Shown: positions 7,116-14,282, counted from the stretch's first letter. The stretch: DNA of 15,480 nucleotides from Pseudomonadota bacterium (GCA_023392975.1 JAEWNA010000038.1:1-15480), one strand, 5' to 3'. Program-made: numbers and translations. The notes: generated by a model from the letters alone, not told the origin.

Positions 7116-8483
7116 TCAGATCTCCTTCGCAAGGCGTTCGGCGTGACCGGTGTAGCTGCCGGGCGTCATCTCCAGCAGGCGCTGCTTCGCGTCGGCGGGC
7201 AGGTCGAGGCTTTCGATGAAGGCGCGCATCGACTCGGCGGTGATGCCGTGGCCGCGGGTCAGCGCCTTGAGCTGTTCGTAGGGGTTCGGCAGGCCGTGGC
7301 GGCGCATCACCGTCTGCACGGCTTCGGCCAGCACTTCCCACGCGGCGTCGAGGTCGGCGGCCAGGCGGTCTGGATTGGCGCTGAGCTTGTTGAGGCCGCG
7401 CAGCAGCGCGTCGTAGCCGATCAGTGCGTGACCGAACGCGGTGCCGAGGGCGCGCAGCACGGTGGAGTCGGTCAGGTCGCGCTGCCAGCGGCTGATCGGC
7501 AGCTTGGCTGAAAAATGCTCGAACAGCGCGTTGGCGATGCCGAAGTTGCCTTCCGCGTTCTCGAAATCGATCGGATTGACCTTGTGCGGCATGGTCGAGC
7601 TGCCGACTTCGCCGGCCTTCACCGCCTGTTTGAAATAGCCCAGCGAGATGTAGCCCCAGACGTCGCGGCACAGGTCGATGCAGATGGTGTCGATGCGCTT
7701 CTGCGCGTCGCAGACCTCGGCGATGCCGTCGTGTGGTTCAATCTGGGTGGTGTAGGCCTGCCAGTCCAGCCCCAGCGATTCGACGAAATGCCGTGAGAAC
7801 GCGGCCCAGTCGACGTCCGGGTAGGCGGCGACGTGGGCGTTGTAGTTGCCGACCGCGCCGTTGATCTTGCCGGGCATCTGCGCGCCGGCCAGCAGTTCGC
7901 CCTGGCGCTGCAGGCGGGCGACGACGTTCGCCAGTTCCTTGCCGACGGTGGTCGGCGACGCCGTTTGCCCATGCGTGCGCGACAGCATCGGCAGCGCGGC
8001 GTGTTCGTGCGCCATCGTCCGGAGTTTCTGGATCAGCGCATCGAGCGTTGGCAGCAGCACCGTCTGCCGGGCCTCGTTGAGCATCAGCGCGTAGCTGAGG
8101 TTGTTGATGTCCTCGCTTGTGCAGGCGAAATGGACGAATTCCAGCGCGGGCGCCAGCTCGGCATCGTCCTTCAGCCGCTCCTTGATCAGGTATTCGACCG
8201 CCTTGACGTCGTGGTTGGTGGTGCGCTCGATCGCCTTGACCCGGGCGGCATCGTCGACCGACAGGCCGTCGGCGAGGGCGCGCAGGCGCGCGGCGGCGGC
8301 TTCGGAGAACGCGGGCAGTTCGACGATGCCCGGCTCGGCCGCCAGCGCCAGCAGCCATTCCACTTCCACCTTCACCCTGGCCTTGATCAGACCGAATTCC
8401 GAGAAGATCGGGCGCAGGGCATCGACCTTGCCGGCGTAGCGGCCATCGAGCGGGGACAGGGCGAGCAGGGTCGATTCGGACAT
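7116..8483 (-). CDS. purB: Adenylosuccinate lyase (455 aa)
   Basis: Catalyses two fumarate-releasing steps: SAICAR to AICAR in purine synthesis, and adenylosuccinate to AMP. Length is essentially that of E. coli PurB (456), and motifs fall at the same numbers: SRTHGQTASPTTVGKE with catalytic His171, and the superfamily signature GSSTMPHKVNPIDFENAEGN (294-313) with catalytic-loop Ser295. The N-terminus (SPLDGRYAGKVDALRPIFSE) and C-terminus (PGSYTGHAERLAKEI) are typical. The start at 8481-8483 is chosen by homology. The ribosome site is poor (CGCC-rich), although longer open frame continues upstream. A -10-like TACAAT sits 40 bases before the start. It leads the purB-roxA-GNAT operon and is divergent from fumC, separated by 92 bases. 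Confidence 0.98.
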   Translation of the reverse strand: MSESTLLALSPLDGRYAGKVDALRPIFSEFGLIKARVKVEVEWLLALAAEPGIVELPAFSEAAAARLRALADGLSVDDAARVKAIERTTNHDVKAVEYLIKERLKDDAELAPALEFVHFACTSEDINNLSYALMLNEARQTVLLPTLDALIQKLRTMAHEHAALPMLSRTHGQTASPTTVGKELANVVARLQRQGELLAGAQMPGKINGAVGNYNAHVAAYPDVDWAAFSRHFVESLGLDWQAYTTQIEPHDGIAEVCDAQKRIDTICIDLCRDVWGYISLGYFKQAVKAGEVGSSTMPHKVNPIDFENAEGNFGIANALFEHFSAKLPISRWQRDLTDSTVLRALGTAFGHALIGYDALLRGLNKLSANPDRLAADLDAAWEVLAEAVQTVMRRHGLPNPYEQLKALTRGHGITAESMRAFIESLDLPADAKQRLLEMTPGSYTGHAERLAKEI

Positions 8484-8522
8484 GGCGGGCGGAGGCGGGG
8501 GACCGCGATCGGGGAGACGGGC

Positions 8523-8528
8523 ATTGTA
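8523..8528 (-). promoter_or_regulatory. Probable -10 box for purB
   Basis: The minus strand reads TACAAT (5 of 6 to TATAAT) within an otherwise G/C-run spacer. Transcription would begin near 8516, about 33 bases before the purB start. There is no recognisable -35. I looked for a PurR-type operator (ACGCAAACGTTTGCGT-like) and saw none. Confidence 0.45.
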
Positions 8529-8542
8529 AACGGGGGGCGGCG

Positions 8543-8548
8543 TATGCT
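8543..8548 (+). promoter_or_regulatory. Possible -10 box for fumC
   Basis: TATGCT lies 28 bases upstream of the fumC start, in the 92-base divergent spacer. It overlaps the upstream region of the purB promoter, so the two polymerases would compete for nearly the same DNA. No good -35 is seen. Confidence 0.35.
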
Positions 8549-8575
8549 CCCGCCATCCCCCCATGGAGACCGGCG

Positions 8576-10006
8576 ATGGCCAGACGCAACGCGGCCGCGG
8601 AGGCGGTGCCGCCCCCATACCGCATCGAGCACGACAGCATGGGCGAGCTGCGGGTCCCCGCGGACGCGCTCTGGGGCGCGCAGACCGAGCGCGCACGGCG
8701 CAACTTCCGCATTTCCGGCCGGCCGATGCCGCGGGGCTTCATCCGCGCGCTGGGGCTGATCAAGGCCGCGGCGGCCCAGACCAACGTCAATCTCGGCCTG
8801 CTGCCCAAGACCCGCGCCGCGGCCATCCGCAAGGCCGCGCTGGAGGTCGCCGAGGGCGAACACGACGCCCATTTCCCGGTCGACATCTTCCAGACCGGCT
8901 CCGGTACCTCCAGCAACATGAACGCCAACGAGGTGATCGCGGCGCTGGCGATGCGCGGCGGCCGCGGCCGGGTCCATCCCAACGACGACGTGAACCTCGG
9001 CCAGAGTTCCAACGACGTGGTCCCGACCGCGATCCGGGTGGCGGCGACGCTGGCGACGGTCGAGGACCTGCTGCCGGCGCTGAAGCACCTCAAGACCGTC
9101 ATCGACCGCCGTGCCCGCGAGGGTCGCAAGCTGGTGAAGACCGGCCGCACCCACCTGATGGACGCGATGCCGCTGACCTTCGGCCAGGAGTTCGGTGCCT
9201 GGTCGGCGCAGCTGGAGTCGGCCCGGCAGCGGATCGAGGACAGCCTCAAGCGCCTGCGTCGGCTGCCGATCGGCGGCACGGCGGTGGGGACGGGCATCAA
9301 TGCGCCCGCCGGGTTCGGCAAGCGGGTGGCGCAAACGCTGTCGGTGCTGTCCGGCGCCCGGTTCGTGCCGGCCGAGGACACCTTCGAAGGACTGGCGGCA
9401 CAGGACGATGCGGTCGAACTGTCCGGCCAGCTCAATGCGCTGGCGGTGGCGCTGATGAAGATCGCCAACGACCTGCGCTGGATGAACTCCGGGCCGCTGG
9501 CCGGGCTGGGCGAACTGGAATTGCCAGCGCTGCAGCCTGGCTCGTCGATCATGCCCGGCAAGGTGAATCCGGTCGTTCCCGAGGCCGTGTGCATGGTCGC
9601 GGCGCAGGTGATGGGCCATCACGCCGCGATCACGATTGCCGGCCAGAGCGGCAACTTCCAGCTCAACGTGATGCTGCCGCTGATCGCCGCGGACCTGCTC
9701 GACGGCATCGGCCTGCTGTCGAACGCGATGCGCGCGCTCGCCGACGAGGCGGTGGCCGGGCTGGTGTTCCGGCCCGATCGCATCGCCGACGCGCTGGGCC
9801 GCAATCCGATCCTTGTGACCGCGCTGAATCCGGTGATCGGTTACGAAAAAGCCGCCGCGATCGCCAAGCGGGCGTATCGCGAGCGGCGTCCAGTGTTCGA
9901 GGTCGCGCTGGAAGACAGCGGCCTGTCGGCGGCGGAACTGCAGCGGCTGCTCGATCCGGCCGCCCTGACCGAGGGCGGACTGCGCGCCGGGGCGGGCGGC
10001 GGCTGA
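8576..10006 (+). CDS. fumC: Class II fumarate hydratase (476 aa)
   Basis: Iron-independent fumarase interconverting fumarate and malate in the TCA cycle. It is collinear with E. coli FumC (467 aa): DSMGELRVPADALWGAQT near the N-terminus, GSGTSSNMNANEV (108-120), VHPNDDVN (133-140) with the B-site His134, GRTHLMDAMP (190-199) with active-site His193, and GSSIMPGKVNP (322-332) carrying the catalytic serine. The loop reads HLMDAMP where E. coli has HLQDATP, a variant also seen elsewhere in the family. The first 15 residues are an Ala/Arg/Pro-rich extension. The ATG at 8576 has GGAGA 6 bases upstream. Aspartase is the main alternative, but GRTHL rather than GRTQL favours fumarase. It is transcribed away from purB and converges on the DUF2884 gene. 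Confidence 0.95.
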   Translation: MARRNAAAEAVPPPYRIEHDSMGELRVPADALWGAQTERARRNFRISGRPMPRGFIRALGLIKAAAAQTNVNLGLLPKTRAAAIRKAALEVAEGEHDAHFPVDIFQTGSGTSSNMNANEVIAALAMRGGRGRVHPNDDVNLGQSSNDVVPTAIRVAATLATVEDLLPALKHLKTVIDRRAREGRKLVKTGRTHLMDAMPLTFGQEFGAWSAQLESARQRIEDSLKRLRRLPIGGTAVGTGINAPAGFGKRVAQTLSVLSGARFVPAEDTFEGLAAQDDAVELSGQLNALAVALMKIANDLRWMNSGPLAGLGELELPALQPGSSIMPGKVNPVVPEAVCMVAAQVMGHHAAITIAGQSGNFQLNVMLPLIAADLLDGIGLLSNAMRALADEAVAGLVFRPDRIADALGRNPILVTALNPVIGYEKAAAIAKRAYRERRPVFEVALEDSGLSAAELQRLLDPAALTEGGLRAGAGGG

Positions 10007-10019
10007 GCGAGCCGCCCGC
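9992..10019. terminator. GC-rich hairpin at the fumC 3' end
   Basis: GCGGGCGGC (9992-10000) pairs perfectly with GCCGCCCGC (10011-10019) around a 10-base loop that contains the fumC stop codon. An alternative fold GGCGGCT/AGCCGCC also exists. It sits between convergent genes and could end both transcripts. It lacks a T-run. Confidence 0.45.
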
Positions 10020-10028
10020 GGTCCGCCT

Positions 10029-10739
10029 TCACTTCGCGGTGTCGCTCGCCGCGGCTTCGGCTTCCGCCGCGGTGTTCTTGCTGTGCTCGTCGTCGCCGGC
10101 ATCGGCGTTCACGTGCACGCCGGGGAGGTTCAGGTTGACGTTGCCGTCCTTGCCGCAGTCGTCGATGTCCTGCTGGTCCATCGTGGCGTAGGGCTTGAAC
10201 TCGGGCAGTGCGTCGGCGAGGCGGTTCTGGGCGTCCAGCAGCGCCGGCATCTTCTCGCACAGCTTCACGGCCGATGCCTTGATGCCCTCGGCGTGATGCT
10301 CGATGCGCTTCTCGATCTCGTCGCTCTTGCCGGTGAAGACGCCGGCCAGGGCCTCGGTGACCGCCTTGCCGGCCAAGTCCGCGCCCTGCAGGCCGATGTC
10401 GATGCCGGCTTCGGCGATCGCGGTGATGCCGGCGCGGTAGTCGAGGGCGAGCTTGCGCTGCGCGTCGGTCATCGCGACCGGCTTGCCGTCGATCACCAGG
10501 TCGCCCTGCGGCGTGATCGACGCCTTGGGCTGGCCGTCGGCGTTCAGGTCGATGTCGTTCTTCGCCAGTTCGACGCGGGCCTTGTCGCCCGCCTCCTTGG
10601 CGGCGCGCGCGATGAAGCCGGGTTTGTCCTGCCCGCCCTGTGCGCCTGCGGCCGGCTTGTCGTCCGAGCAGGCCATCAGCGGCAGGCAGAGCAGGAGGGC
10701 GACGGAGAGATTGCGGGTGATGCTGCGCAAGGCGTTCAT
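10029..10739 (-). CDS. YggN-like DUF2884 lipoprotein (236 aa)
   Basis: A predicted lipoprotein with signal peptide and lipobox LMAC, lipidated cysteine at residue 24 followed by Ser-Asp. Residues 60-115 (DLNADGQPKASITPQGDLVI, then DGKPVAMTDAQRKLALDYRAGI) match the pattern of E. coli YggN (DUF2884), a periplasmic protein of unknown function. Residues 105-195 are largely helical. Cys161 and Cys195 could form a disulfide. The tail after 205 is acidic and Ala-rich. The ATG has GGAG 6 bases upstream. It is the last gene of the minus-strand string, 68 bases after the beta-solenoid gene, without a clear promoter of its own, so it is probably co-transcribed. Its role in this module is not known. Confidence 0.85.
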   Translation of the reverse strand: MNALRSITRNLSVALLLCLPLMACSDDKPAAGAQGGQDKPGFIARAAKEAGDKARVELAKNDIDLNADGQPKASITPQGDLVIDGKPVAMTDAQRKLALDYRAGITAIAEAGIDIGLQGADLAGKAVTEALAGVFTGKSDEIEKRIEHHAEGIKASAVKLCEKMPALLDAQNRLADALPEFKPYATMDQQDIDDCGKDGNVNLNLPGVHVNADAGDDEHSKNTAAEAEAAASDTAK

Positions 10740-10807
10740 GGGTCACTCCACGGGAAGACTTGTCGGATGTTTCAGGACGATCACGGTGTGGCGAGCATGG
10801 CGTCGCG

Positions 10808-11647
10808 TCAATCGTCGGTCGGAACGCGCACGCGTCCGCCGATGCCGCGGTGGTCGACCGAGCCGCTGCCGACGCTGGTCACGACCAGGTCGCCGCGGAC
10901 ATCGCGCGCGTCCAGGTCGCCGGAACCGATGCTCCGCACCGTCACGTCGCCGGAGACGCCGGAGACTTTCGCATCGCCGGAACCGATCGAGTCGATGCGG
11001 ACACTGCCGCCGGCATCGGCGATGACCAGGTCGCCGGAATGGATCTCACCGACGATCGCGTCGCCGCGCACGCCGCGCGCGCTCAGGTCGCCGGAGCCGA
11101 CCGACACCGCGTGCAGCGCACCGACGTCTTCGGCGAGGATGTCGCCGGAACCGATATCGGCGAACAGCGCACCGCGGATGTGCCTGGCGTCGAGTTCGCC
11201 CGAGCCGACGTCGGCGGCCAGCGATGCGACGCCCTCGATGCGCGCATCGCCGGAACCGACCTTGACCTGCACCGCGATGCTGTCCGGCAGCGTCGTGTCG
11301 AGGTAGAGATCGGCGTATCGGTTGCCGGACCACGACCCCGCCTGCGACCAGCCCAGGCGTTCGGCGCGAACGACGAGCGTGTCGCCGTCTCGACGCTGGT
11401 TGACCACGAGCTCGGCGAGCAGCTTCTCGTCCGACGCACAGGCCTTGCCGTGCATGAAACCGGGCGCGCCGGCTTTCCCGGCGAGCGTCAGGGTGTGCGG
11501 ACCGATGTCGAAGACGACGGTCCTGACGCCGGCCAGATCCAGTGCCGCGTCGCGTGCGGCGACATGCGCGCAGCGCTCCTTGGCGAAGGCGGAAAAGGGC
11601 AGTGCCGCGATCAGGCCGAGCGTCGACAGGAGCGATATCTTTCGCAT
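10808..11647 (-). CDS. Exported beta-solenoid repeat protein, DUF4097/DUF2807 (head GIN) type (279 aa)
   Basis: Signal peptide MRKISLLSTLGLIAALPFSAFA (cleavage near residue 22) without a lipobox, so probably periplasmic or surface exposed. A non-repeat region (23-125) contains Cys26 and Cys70. From residue 128 to the end run eight turns of 17-19 residues, each marked GSGD or a variant at 131, 148 (GSGE), 166, 184, 203 (HSGD), 222, 241 and 260 (GSGS). This is the right-handed beta-helix style of the DUF4097/DUF2807 families, often encoded near ABC transporters and regulators of envelope stress. No enzyme motif is visible, so the role may be structural or binding. The ATG at 11645-11647 follows GGAG by 6 bases. 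It lies 98 bases downstream of the ABC permease, with a hairpin between. Confidence 0.88.
   Translation of the reverse strand: MRKISLLSTLGLIAALPFSAFAKERCAHVAARDAALDLAGVRTVVFDIGPHTLTLAGKAGAPGFMHGKACASDEKLLAELVVNQRRDGDTLVVRAERLGWSQAGSWSGNRYADLYLDTTLPDSIAVQVKVGSGDARIEGVASLAADVGSGELDARHIRGALFADIGSGDILAEDVGALHAVSVGSGDLSARGVRGDAIVGEIHSGDLVIADAGGSVRIDSIGSGDAKVSGVSGDVTVRSIGSGDLDARDVRGDLVVTSVGSGSVDHRGIGGRVRVPTDD
10917..11155 (-). repeat. 57/54-bp tandem DNA periodicity inside the beta-solenoid gene
   Basis: TCGCCGGAACCGAT (plus-strand reading) or a near copy starts at 10917, 10974, 11031, 11088 and 11142. Steps are 57, 57, 57 and 54 bases, that is 19, 19, 19 and 18 codons. The nucleotide match at the GSGD codons, including synonymous positions, suggests growth by unit duplication. 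Confidence 0.7.
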
Positions 11648-11705
11648 GGGAACTCCGGGGCGTGGGGGAATGTCGGGAGGCGACGGCATCGGCGACGCGT
11701 CGGTC

Positions 11706-11738
11706 GCATGCGGGGGCCTTGTCGCAGCCCCAGCATGC
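11706..11738. other. Long hairpin between the permease and beta-solenoid genes
   Basis: GCATGC-G-GGGGC, a 9-base loop, then GCCCC-A-GCATGC: an 11-bp stem with a single internal mismatch. It is in the 98-base gap just after the permease stop. No T-run follows in the direction of transcription, so attenuation or protection of the upstream mRNA from 3' decay is more likely than full termination. Confidence 0.5.
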
Positions 11739-11745
11739 CGGTGGT

Positions 11746-12765
11746 TCAGCCTTCGTCCCGCCAGCGGCGGAGACGGGTGGCGAGGACGATCATCGCGATG
11801 CCGGCGGCGACGCCGATCCAGAGATCGAGGCTGCCGAACGCCTGCCAGCTGGTGAGCAGGTTCAGCTCCGAAGTCATGCCTCCTCCGGCCTTGTGGACGA
11901 GATCGGTGGCATCCGCCGCGTGGACGAACCAGGTGCCGGGGATCAGGCTGCCCAGCCCGCGCAGGGCGACGATGTACCACAGGCTGCCGTGCGGGAAGTC
12001 GGCGCCGCTGACCGCGCTGAAGATCAGGCCGGTCATGCTCAGCATCGCACAGCCCAGCAGCGGGATCAGCACCGCCCACAGGAACGGGAAGCGTCGCGAC
12101 CAGGCGGAGCACAGCATCAGCCAGCCGACGGTGGGCAGCGACCAGAGGATGCCGACGGGCAGCATGCCGAGGATCTGGCCGAGCGCATGGAAGGGCCGGA
12201 TGCCCGTGAAGTACGCACCGATGCCCGGCATGCCGTTCACGATCAGGGTCAGGCCCACCACCAGCCACAGCACGATGCCGAGCAGGATGCCGACCGCGAT
12301 GCCCGCGACCGGGCCGAGCACCACCGCCCACAGGGCCTTGGACAACACGACCTGGCCATCGGAGATCGGCAGCGACTTCCAGAACAGCACGCTGCGGTCG
12401 CGGCGTTCATCGTAGAGGGCGCCCAGCGCGTAGAAGAACACCACGAACGCCATCACGAGCATCGTCAGGAAGATGCTGTTGGCGAAGATGCCGGTGGCGA
12501 GCATGCCCAGGCCATGCCCCATCGGCTCGCCGTCGATCGCGAAGTCGTTGTGGAAGCTGCCTTCGCCCTTGGCCTTCTGGATGAAGATCGTGGCGACGAT
12601 CATGCCGATGAGCAGGAACGCGGTCGCGATGATGCCGGTGATCGCCGGCGCCCACACGAAACTGCGGTTTTCCCAGTATTCCCGCTGGAGCAGCAGCTTC
12701 AGCTTCTGCGCGGGGCCGAAGGCCGGGGCGGCCTGGGCGGAGGGGGCGAGGGTGGTGGCGTTCAT
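11746..12765 (-). CDS. ABC-2-type transporter permease (339 aa)
   Basis: Inner-membrane subunit pairing with the ATPase encoded just upstream. Hydrophobic segments at about 37-62, 92-116, 143-175, 195-220, 226-250 and 313-331 suggest six membrane spans with the N-terminus in the cytoplasm. YDERRDRSVLFWKSLPISDG (118-137) is the cytoplasmic coupling motif typical of ABC-2 permeases. A larger loop (252-312) is probably periplasmic. The ATG at 12763-12765 overlaps the ATPase stop in an ATGA, so translation is coupled. The substrate cannot be read from sequence. YtrA-type operons elsewhere respond to cell-wall antibiotics, and that is only a suggestion here. Confidence 0.93.
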   Translation of the reverse strand: MNATTLAPSAQAAPAFGPAQKLKLLLQREYWENRSFVWAPAITGIIATAFLLIGMIVATIFIQKAKGEGSFHNDFAIDGEPMGHGLGMLATGIFANSIFLTMLVMAFVVFFYALGALYDERRDRSVLFWKSLPISDGQVVLSKALWAVVLGPVAGIAVGILLGIVLWLVVGLTLIVNGMPGIGAYFTGIRPFHALGQILGMLPVGILWSLPTVGWLMLCSAWSRRFPFLWAVLIPLLGCAMLSMTGLIFSAVSGADFPHGSLWYIVALRGLGSLIPGTWFVHAADATDLVHKAGGGMTSELNLLTSWQAFGSLDLWIGVAAGIAMIVLATRLRRWRDEG

Positions 12766-13622
12766 GCGTAGGTCCCCTTCATGGTGGCGACGAACAGGTC
12801 GGCGAGGCCCGGGATACGGGTTTCCCCGTACTCGGCCAGTTGCGGCTGCGGCACGCCGTCGAACAGCATCACGGTCTTGCCGAACGGCAGCGCGCGTTCG
12901 TCGATGGGTTTCAGCGCCCGCGCCTGTTCGGTGCGGTCGGCGTTCACCATCACTTCGACATAGCGTTCGCCCAGGCTTTCCATGGTCGCGTCGAGCACGA
13001 CTTTGCCGTCGCGGATGAACATCACGTCGGTGAGGATGTGTTCGATCTCCTCGACCTGGTGGGTGGTGATGACGATGGTCTTCTGCTCGTCGAAGTAGTC
13101 CTCCAGCAGTCGCTGGTAGAACTGCTTGCGATAGAGGATGTCCAGGCCCAGCGTCGGTTCGTCCAGCACCAGCAATCTGGCGTCGATCGCCATCACCAGC
13201 GCCAGGTGCAACTGCACGATCATGCCCTTGGACATCTCGCGCACCCGCAGCTCGGGCTTGAGCTGGGTGTTGGCGAGGAAGCGCTCGCACTTGGCGCGAT
13301 CGAAGCGCGGATGCACGCCGGCGACGAACTCCACCGCTTCCCGCACCCGGATCCAGCGCGGCAGCACGGCCACGTCGGCGATGAAGCACACGTCGTTCAT
13401 CAGCGCGTCGCGCTCGGTGCGCGGGTCGTGGCCCAGCACCTTCAGCTCGCCGTCGAACGGGATCAGGCCGAGCACGGCCTTCAGCGCGGTGGTCTTGCCG
13501 GCGCCGTTCGGGCCGATCAGGCCGACGATGCGGCCGGCGCCGATCTCGAAGTCGGCGCTGTCGAGCGCGACCTTGTTCTTGTAGGCCTTGCGCAGGCCGC
13601 GGGCGGTGACGACGGCGCTCAT
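12762..13622 (-). CDS. ABC transporter ATP-binding protein (286 aa)
   Basis: Nucleotide-binding subunit for the adjacent permease. Walker A is GPNGAGKTT (37-45), Walker B LLVLDEPTLGLD (150-161), and the switch histidine is His188 in TTHQVEE. The signature motif is degenerate (MSKGM, 130-134, for LSGGQ), as in other YtrB-like exporter ATPases. The Q-loop position reads FIADVAVLP, apparently with Asp83 instead of Gln. Residues 215-286 are a C-terminal extension beyond the core. The ATG at 13620-13622 overlaps the stop of the GntR gene in an ATGA, matching the overlap at its own 3' end. Confidence 0.96.
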   Translation of the reverse strand: MSAVVTARGLRKAYKNKVALDSADFEIGAGRIVGLIGPNGAGKTTALKAVLGLIPFDGELKVLGHDPRTERDALMNDVCFIADVAVLPRWIRVREAVEFVAGVHPRFDRAKCERFLANTQLKPELRVREMSKGMIVQLHLALVMAIDARLLVLDEPTLGLDILYRKQFYQRLLEDYFDEQKTIVITTHQVEEIEHILTDVMFIRDGKVVLDATMESLGERYVEVMVNADRTEQARALKPIDERALPFGKTVMLFDGVPQPQLAEYGETRIPGLADLFVATMKGTYA

Positions 13623-13990
13623 GCGGCACCTCCGTTGGCGACGGGCTTCAGCAGTTCGTCCATGCGCAGGCCGAGGCGCTGGATGCGCTCGACCACCAGC
13701 GGCCATTCCTCCTGGAGGAAGCGCTCGCGCTCGCTGGACAGCAGTTTCTTCGCGGCTTCTTCGGTGACGTACATGCCCAGTCCTCTGCGTTTTTCGACGA
13801 GCGCCTCGTCGGCCAGTTCCTGGTAGGCGCGAGACACGGTGATGGGGTTGAGTTGGTATTCGGCGGCCACCTGGCGCACCGAGGGAAGCGGGTCGCCCGG
13901 CTTCAGCAGGCCGTCGAGCATCATCGCGATGACCCGTTCCTTCAACTGGCGATAGATCGGAGCGCCGTCGCTCCACTGGATGGCGGTCAT
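13619..13990 (-). CDS. GntR-family transcriptional regulator, YtrA subfamily (123 aa)
   Basis: Short repressor-type protein. A winged helix-turn-helix occupies residues 10-78 (PIYRQLKERV, then LPSVRQVAAEYQLNPITVSR and YQELADEALVEKRRGLGMYV). About 45 helical residues follow for dimerisation, with no FadR, HutC or MocR effector domain. That size and layout define the YtrA subfamily, whose members usually repress their own ABC-transporter operon. The ATG at 13988-13990 has GGGAGC 6 bases upstream, overlapping the end of the preceding small gene, 3 bases away. The likely target is the dyad at 14257-14282. The inducing signal is unknown. Confidence 0.95.
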   Translation of the reverse strand: MTAIQWSDGAPIYRQLKERVIAMMLDGLLKPGDPLPSVRQVAAEYQLNPITVSRAYQELADEALVEKRRGLGMYVTEEAAKKLLSSERERFLQEEWPLVVERIQRLGLRMDELLKPVANGGAA

Positions 13991-13993
13991 GGA

Positions 13994-14233
13994 TCAGCTC
14001 CCGTTGCCGCGGCGCAGGCTCTGCGCGAATGAGAAGAAGGGCAGCGCGAGGGACTCGCGGGCGAGTGCCCGGCGATGGCTGCGGCTGGGACCCGGCTCGC
14101 GTTCGCCCGGGGCCTGGAGTGCGGCGTCGGAGGCGACCGGCTCCTGCGCAGGCAGGCTGACGATGAGGCCGACGGTGAGCAGGCCCAGCGCGATGGCGAG
14201 GCCGCGGTACGCATGGAACAGCTTGCGGGACAT
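13994..14233 (-). CDS. Small single-span membrane protein heading the GntR-ABC operon (79 aa)
   Basis: Not recognised. The product starts MSRKLFHAYR, then one hydrophobic span at about 11-28 (GLAIALGLLTVGLIVSLP), a Pro/Glu-rich stretch (30-50), a basic patch SRSHRRALAR (50-59) and a short hydrophobic run LALPFFSF (62-69). It could be an uncleaved signal anchor with a periplasmic tail. The ATG at 14231-14233 is chosen because AGGAG lies 6 bases upstream. A TTG two codons earlier is poorer. Its stop is 3 bases before the GntR start, whose ribosome site lies in its last codons. The tight coupling and conserved-looking layout argue that it is real and acts with the transporter or regulator. Confidence 0.75.
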   Translation of the reverse strand: MSRKLFHAYRGLAIALGLLTVGLIVSLPAQEPVASDAALQAPGEREPGPSRSHRRALARESLALPFFSFAQSLRRGNGS

Positions 14234-14256
14234 GGTCAACTCCTGTTCGTGTTGAC

Positions 14257-14282
14257 TGGTGTTGTATTAAACTATAACACCA
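14257..14282. promoter_or_regulatory. Candidate operator for the GntR/YtrA regulator
   Basis: A 26-bp dyad with perfect 7-bp arms TGGTGTT (14257-14263) and AACACCA (14276-14282). Matches continue inward, 10 of 13 positions per half. It covers the -10 box of the operon promoter completely. A second, slightly offset pair CGTGTT (14248-14253) and AACACG (14284-14289) flanks it, so the site may be a double operator. Assignment to the GntR protein rests on position. Confidence 0.7.

Noticed and set aside
8484..8575. PurR operator upstream of purB
   Set aside because: No ACGCAAACGTTTGCGT-like palindrome is present in the spacer.
7738..9594. A 618-codon minus-strand frame spanning purB and fumC
   Set aside because: It crosses the divergent promoter region and both well-supported genes, with no recognisable domain.
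10808..11261. CRISPR-like regular repeat spacing
   Set aside because: The 57-base periodicity is codon-phased within a protein repeat. Unit sequences diverge, and there are no cas genes or constant-length spacers.
10760..12415. Plus-strand open frame over the solenoid and permease genes with a repetitive translation
   Set aside because: Its repeats are the antisense reading of the GSGD codons. No ribosome site or domain supports it.
11746..13629. A long frame suggesting an ATPase-permease fusion
   Set aside because: Only the part after 12765 reads as permease. The upstream part is an out-of-frame reading of the ATPase gene, and the true genes overlap by ATGA.
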